64,000 nt of DNA from Notospermus geniculatus. Its lineage: Eukaryota > Nemertea > Pilidiophora > Heteronemertea > Lineidae. The translations under genes and the position numbers were made by a program. Below are positions 60,701 through 64,000 of the stretch, in pieces. The notes beneath the pieces were generated by a model that searched no databases, had not been told where the DNA came from, and saw nothing but the letters and a program-made list of their open reading frames with translations. The stretch is from the NCBI GenBank assembly GCA_002633025.1, contig NMRB01000586.1, forward strand, positions 191,792 to 255,791, in the 5' to 3' direction. How positions within the stretch are numbered: position 1 is the first letter of the stretch; each line of letters begins with the position of its first letter.

Positions 60701-63615
60701 GGCCATCGCGGATACTGAGGTACGGTAATGTTGAATTCGACACGTTGGCCATGTCGCTCTGCAATCAGATTTGCTCGTTCTTGAGTGTAAGTGAGGATGG
60801 CTTGGATCAGAGAGAACCCTACGGATCTTTTCGGACAGGTAGGCCTACTTTCAAAATTTGTGTACATGTATGTTTTGGAAGTCTGTTTTGGAAAGGGCCG
60901 TGTCTGTCATAAGTCTGTGTTCTCTTCATCGTGTATTCACTGAATATGCAACATTCAGGGTCTGCAGTCTGTATTCTCTCCACTATATTCAGTGAATACG
61001 CTCGTTTTAGTGTCTCAGTCTGCAGTCTGTATATAGTGTATTCTCTGCAATGTATTCAGTGAATCTGTTCGTTTCAGTGTCTGCAGTCTGTATTCTCTTC
61101 ACTGTATTCACTGAATACACTCGTTTCAGTCTCTGCAGTCTGTATTCTCTCCACTGTGACTGTATTCAGTGAATACGGTCGTTTCAGTGTCTGCAGTCTG
61201 TATTCTCTCCACTGTACTCAGTGAATACGTTCGCTTCAATGTCTCCAGTCTGTATTCTCTCCACTGTATTCAGTGAATACACTCGTTTCAGTCTCTGCAG
61301 TCTGTATTCTCTCCACTGTGACTGTATTCAGTGAATACGTTCATTTCAGTGTCTGCAGTCTGTATTCTCTCCACTGTATTCAGTGAATACGTTCATTTCA
61401 GTGTCTGCAGTCTGTATTCTCTCCACTGTATTCAGTGAATACAAACGAGTCAGTGTTGACAGATCTGTATTCATTGATTCCACAATTTAGTGTCAAGAGA
61501 TCTGTATTTACTGAATGAATACACGATTCAGTGTCGACAGGTCTATATTTATCTCCACTATATTCAGTGAATACACACAGTCTGTATTCTTCACTGTATT
61601 CAGTTGTGGAGGTGAATCCAACATTACCATCTTGCTCCGACAAGCTTCCTATTTACATGTACTCCCAGGGTTTCCGCCAGAGGGGAGAATGGGGAGAATT
61701 CCTTCCCCAAGAAAATTATTTGGGGATAAATCCATCCCCAAATTTTTGAGAAAGAATGAATTTTTTTTCTTTAAATCTTCGTCTTTTTTCTTTTCAAAAC
61801 ATCATATTATTATACCATCATGTTAGCTTGCAGTCCATGTACAATGTTTTGTGAAAAAAATCCAAATAAAAAAATCCAAAAATTCAAAAAAAAAAAATTT
61901 CAAAAAATTTTTTTTTTGATTTTTTTTTGAAATTTTTTTTCCATCCCCAGATTTTTTTTCTGGCGGAAACCCTGACTCCTATCCTCTCTCGTGGAGTGTA
62001 GTTCAAAAGGTGAAGTGACCGTAGGCCTTGATATCAAGATGAACCTGACGAACTACTAATTAGTTTTGCTTCATGTCAGTAGGGGTATCTGTGATAGATC
62101 CCAATTAATTAAGTCTGTCCAAATATGTAATAACCCACTGACCGGGCTAATAATCACATGGTAATAACGACCTCATTATTACCCGTAACCTTTGTATTGT
62201 GCATAGGCCTAGGAATCTATCATCTTTAGTAATCTCATCTGCTGTGTCATTGTTGATGTGTGCAGCCTGTTCACGATATGGAGGGAGTACAGAGTCCAAG
62301 GGTAGCGTGGGTTCCCGAGATCCCAGAGGCACAGTCCGGTACGTAGGCCTATTTTGTAGCTGGTCTCAGCACTATCTCCAAGGGGAGCCGTAATAGCCTA
62401 GTGGTTGTCGTGTCTGCTTAACAAGCAGCAGGGCCTGGATTCAAATCCAGGCCAGGCCATATGGGATTAATCATCCCTGGCACTTCAGTCTGCCGCATGG
62501 GACAAGCCGTGGTGCCTTGTACCTTGTAGCTCTGCAAGGGCAAGTAAAAGATCCCATCCATGTGAGGAACGTGAGTAGCTTGAGTTGCGGCAGTTCGAAA
62601 ACGCCGAACGCGCCGAACCGCCGAAATTGGTACGACGCAGAACTCTACCCCAATTTCGAAAAGACAGAACCGCAACCAATTTTTTTTCAAAATTTTTTCT
62701 AATATTCATTGAAGTTAGCAAATGCTTTTACTTAAGATTTGCACATCGAATGTAAATGTACTGCAAAACTTGAAGTAAAAGCATTTGCTAGCTTTTATGA
62801 ATATCAGCCAATGATCGCGATTTCAAAAGTGTGTCCATTGATTGAATGCACCGAATAAATGAGGTTTATATGAGGTTTAGAGGTGCCGCCAGTGTGTTTG
62901 CTTGCTGAACGAACAGAGATTCGCTGTAATATTTTTAGAGCTTGGTGATGTAATCGTTACCTCTCTATCGATGCCCTCGAAGCCCGCTGTAATACGAGCT
63001 AAATGAACACAGTATTTGACATCAGAGGGACGTTAAATTAAAGCTTGATGACCACCCAGGAGCATAATTTGTTGCACTGGTAGCAGTAGGTAGCACCTAG
63101 GGCACGAAGTATAGTACATGTATCTACATGTATTTGCATCTCAGTTATGCTGAAGAACTCCTAACTATCGGCGCAGATTGCGTGAATTCTAGGTATCTAG
63201 CATGAATAATATGCAAATTACATGTATGCAATTTTGACAAAAATGGCTACGGTTCTGTCTTTTCGAAATTGGGGTAGAGTTCTGCGTACCAAGTTCGGCG
63301 GTTCGGCGCGTTCGGCGGTTCGGCGTTTTCGAACTGCCGCTTCAGTTGGCCTCTTCCATATTTATCAGGGCCAATAATGCTACACTGTATGCTTCGACCC
63401 TGATGGAAAAATACAAATTCAAATCAGAGGACACAGCTCAATGACCCTGTTTTGAGAGGATGCAAAAAGGGGCCCAGACGTGATGCTTGGTTGAAAATCC
63501 ATCCCATACTCGTAGGACAACCCACACCCTATCACACAACTCATTCTTTGAATATTTGATGTCATTTCAGACGAATCGGGCACTCACACCTACGAACAAG
63601 CTCTAGCGAAAGTCG
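54719..63615 (+). CDS. Candidate 5' part of an MFS transporter gene, SV2/SVOP-like (partial, tentative)
   Basis: Small exons can be chained in one frame: 54719-54803 (MFSPEDDDENTEFDISQTAP..., ends phase 1), 60792-60838, 62266-62338 and 63571-63615. Donors are GTAAGA, GTAGGC, GTACGT and GTAAGT. The joined product ends ...EAQSDESGTHTYEQALAKVG. Its (S)GTHTYEQALAKVG segment resembles the cytosolic stretch that precedes the first membrane helix in SVOP/SV2-type transporters (TVEEAxxxIGFGxFQ-like). No membrane helix lies in the window, because the gene runs off the right end. A second possible first exon (57136-57172, MADSANSINQGL, also phase 1) could replace the first. Exon 60792-60838 has a weak acceptor. 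Family assignment rests on one short motif. Confidence 0.35.
56521..56705 (+). repeat. SINE body, plus orientation
   Basis: AATCATCCCTGGCTCTTCAG, CCTTGTACCTTGTGTCTTTG, CATCCAAGTGAGGAACATGA, GAGATGGCCTCTTCTGTAC, then TTACCACCAGGGTCAATAAC. Headless (no tRNA part). Confidence 0.65.
57208..57440 (-). repeat. SINE body, minus orientation, 36 nt after the alternative first exon donor
   Basis: CCATCAGGGCCGAAGCC, CCCTGGTAAGTATGGAAGAG, CTCACTTGGATGGGGTC, GAGCCAGGGATGATTATC. A short duplication (CTCATGTTCCTACATGTATG) interrupts it. The perfect donor at 57242 is in the sense of the candidate transporter gene. Confidence 0.65.
57473..57590. repeat. Degenerate TTTAGAATCCC-family MITE
   Basis: TTTAGAAACTCTGATTAGTG, CTCAAAAAAGGTCCTC, TGCCATGGAGTAGGTCAC, TTCTGATCAGGGCTCC. 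Aligns with the element at 60285-60390. Confidence 0.5.
58425..58591 (-). CDS. Possible Cys-rich exon (zinc-binding-like), minus strand
   Basis: Reads ...LIICDQVCQNPAKVAEHHRV then DKLCRECHHSEKTTVCWWQI and KRCIDCAAKIR, followed by a good donor (AG|GTATGG at 58424). The spacing CxxxC-x9-HH-x4-CxxC-x7-C-x6-CxxC is suggestive of a treble-clef or B-box-like zinc site, but I cannot name the family. Neighbouring exons were not found and the acceptor is uncertain, so it could be an exon of an unseen gene or a transposon remnant. Confidence 0.25.
58925..59045 (-). repeat. SINE head fragment with tRNA-like region
   Basis: On the minus strand: GGAGCCCTGATAGCCAAGTG (A-box), GGTCGAATCC (B-box), then ATATGGGATTTCATTCCTGG and CTCTTCACGTCCATTG. 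It shows the 5' structure of the common SINE family clearly. Confidence 0.7.
59046..60004. other. Intronic/spacer sequence with single N at 59383
   Basis: No gene-like feature. CTGTCTGTCTGTCTGTTTGT microsatellite at about 59653-59675. GTGTGGTGGGTGTGATTG low-complexity sequence after the N at 59383. I saw no duplicated flank at this N, unlike the other single Ns. Confidence 0.5.
60008..60185. mobile_element. CAGACGGCATCTTCTG-family foldback MITE (diverged)
   Basis: GAGTCCAGCAGATGGCATCT, TCTGTCAAAGTTTTCTC ... ATATTTGAAGAAAGGTTG ... ATTTCTTCAAATTCTTTTC ... AACTTTGGCAGAAGATAGGG. Confidence 0.6.
60282..60390. mobile_element. Short MITE with TTTAGAATCCCCGATC ends
   Basis: GTTTAGAATCCCCGATCAGT on the left and GATCGGGGATTCTAAAC on the right are inverted. 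The interior carries AAAAAGGTCATCGATTG and GTGCCATGGAGTAACG. About 107 bp. Confidence 0.7.
60905..61610. repeat. Minisatellite, ~50-58 bp unit, about 12 copies
   Basis: Unit contains TGTATTCAGTGAATAC (palindromic), GTTCGTTTCAGTGTCTGCAG and TCTGTATTCTCTCCAC. Copies near 60955, 61000, 61060, 61110, 61170, 61220, 61275, 61335, 61385, 61435, 61520 and 61565 differ mainly in the GTTCG/CACTCG segment. The right end decays. Confidence 0.85.
61666..61974. mobile_element. hAT-like element with CAGGGTTTCCGCCAGA ends
   Basis: The left CAGGGTTTCCGCCAGA is inverted on the right as TCTGGCGGAAACCCTG. ACTCC directly repeats on both sides (61661-61665 and 61975-61979). The interior is A/T homopolymer-rich, with GGGGATAAATCCATCCCC. 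No ORF. Confidence 0.75.
62385..63420 (+). repeat. tRNA-derived SINE split by a long-TIR element
   Basis: The head at 62387 (GGAGCCGTAATAGCCTAGTG, A-box TAGCCTAGTGG) is followed by the B-box region GGATTCAAATCC at about 62438. The body runs to GTGAGTAGCTTGAG at 62584. The rest resumes at 63340 (TTGGCCTCTTCCATATTTAT, CAGGGCCAATAATGC). Inside lies the element 62588-63339. Confidence 0.8.
62588..63339. mobile_element. 752-bp element with ~85-bp terminal inverted repeats and 9-bp target duplication (MULE-like)
   Basis: The termini start CGGCAGTTCGAAAACGCC. The TIRs contain GCCGAACGCGCCGAACCGCC, then GCAGAACTCTACCCCAATTT and CGAAAAGACAGAACCG, matched on the other end with small indels. Flanks are CTTGAGTTG (62579-62587) and CTTCAGTTG (63340-63348), a 9-bp duplication with one mismatch. 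An inner hairpin (AAATGCTTTTACTT / AAGTAAAAGCATTT) lies at about 62718-62790. Long TIRs and a 9-bp duplication fit Mutator-like elements; no transposase is encoded. Confidence 0.85.
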
Positions 63616-64000
63616 GTAAGTAGGCCTACATGTATACGCTGATATTTGCCCGATGACAGCGTGAAACACCGTTCAATCGAACTGTAAACTTGCCTTACAG
63701 TGTCCATCCAATGGATTGGGTGACTTTATTTCCATTAGATGCTGCCACCTCGAAAGCGGTCGTAAACGTCACAAAATTTGACGTCATAGAACAGAAATGC
63801 ATGTCACGAAGTCATCCATATTGACATGAGGCGTACGTCTGTGACGTCAAAGGGACTGTTCGTTTTCGTCAATTGAGGAATCTGAGTTGTGATCCTTGAG
63901 AAAGTGGAGAAAGCTATGAAGCTGCAAATTGCAGCGATTATTCTGTACAGTACAACAAATAATCCCTGCAATTTGCAAGTGCATAGCTTTTTCCTTTTTC
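63616..64000. other. Intron start and terminal hairpin
   Basis: Begins with donor GTAAGTAG after the exon ending at 63615. At about 63908-63992 an inverted repeat is present (AAAGCTATGAAGCTGCAAATTGC / GCAATTTGCAAGTGCATAGCTTT, shown as GCTGCAAATTGCAGCG and CTGCAATTTGCAAG). It is probably another short MITE. No further exon is seen before the window ends. Confidence 0.5.

Noticed and set aside
62387-62455. Possible tRNA gene (GGAGCCGTAATAGCC...)
   Set aside because: The sequence continues directly into the dispersed SINE body, so it is the SINE head.

Overview
The window is animal nuclear DNA, most likely from a highly polymorphic marine invertebrate. Genes are split into many exons with GT-AG introns, and introns and spacers are full of short non-autonomous transposons and tRNA-derived SINEs. 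The oligomers AGGCCTA and ACATGTA recur throughout. I would guess a non-vertebrate deuterostome such as an echinoderm or hemichordate, but nothing in the window proves the phylum. No bacterial, viral or CRISPR feature was seen.

Left part (1-20.5 kb). A TMEM232-like gene runs rightwards (6936-13971, 11 exons, about 869 aa). It is tail-to-tail with a GPATCH4-like G-patch gene on the minus strand (14265-17597, 5 exons, about 503 aa). That gene is head-to-head with a Rab-type small GTPase (18177-20428, 4 exons, 223 aa). A second copy of the TMEM232 3' end plus a complete GPATCH4 occupies 1-4781. It matches about 13224-18011 apart from several transposon insertions unique to one copy.

Middle part (20.4-53.2 kb). 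After about 5 kb of transposon-rich spacer comes one very large minus-strand gene of unknown identity. It is complete at 38913-53238: 7 exons, all introns phase 0, about 3,401 aa. The predicted protein has an N-terminal SUMO-interacting-like motif, long coiled coils, a second such motif, three 21-residue Trp/Asn-Arg repeats, expandable acidic repeats, SP-rich and SPVTPAK-type repeats, an Arg/Ser region and a short Cys-containing tail. A second incomplete copy (exons 3-7, 25509-35117) and a third exon-7 fragment (37634-38785) lie beside it. Copies meet at single-N joins (25508, 35464) and a 899-base N gap. The most economical reading is that two haplotypes have been laid end to end by the assembler; true segmental duplication is the alternative.

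Right part (53.2-64 kb). A divergent promoter region is followed by scattered small plus-strand exons (54719-63615). These can be spliced in one open frame and resemble the N-terminus of an SV2/SVOP-like transporter, at low confidence. This part also holds a roughly 50-bp minisatellite, SINEs, and a long-TIR element with a 9-bp target duplication inserted in a SINE.

The genes do not form an obvious pathway: a ciliary/sperm-type protein, a nucleolar G-patch protein, a trafficking GTPase and a putative nuclear scaffold. The most unusual items are the giant uncharacterised protein with its private repeats, and the haplotype-like copies. The copies act as natural filled/empty-site comparisons for at least seven mobile elements.
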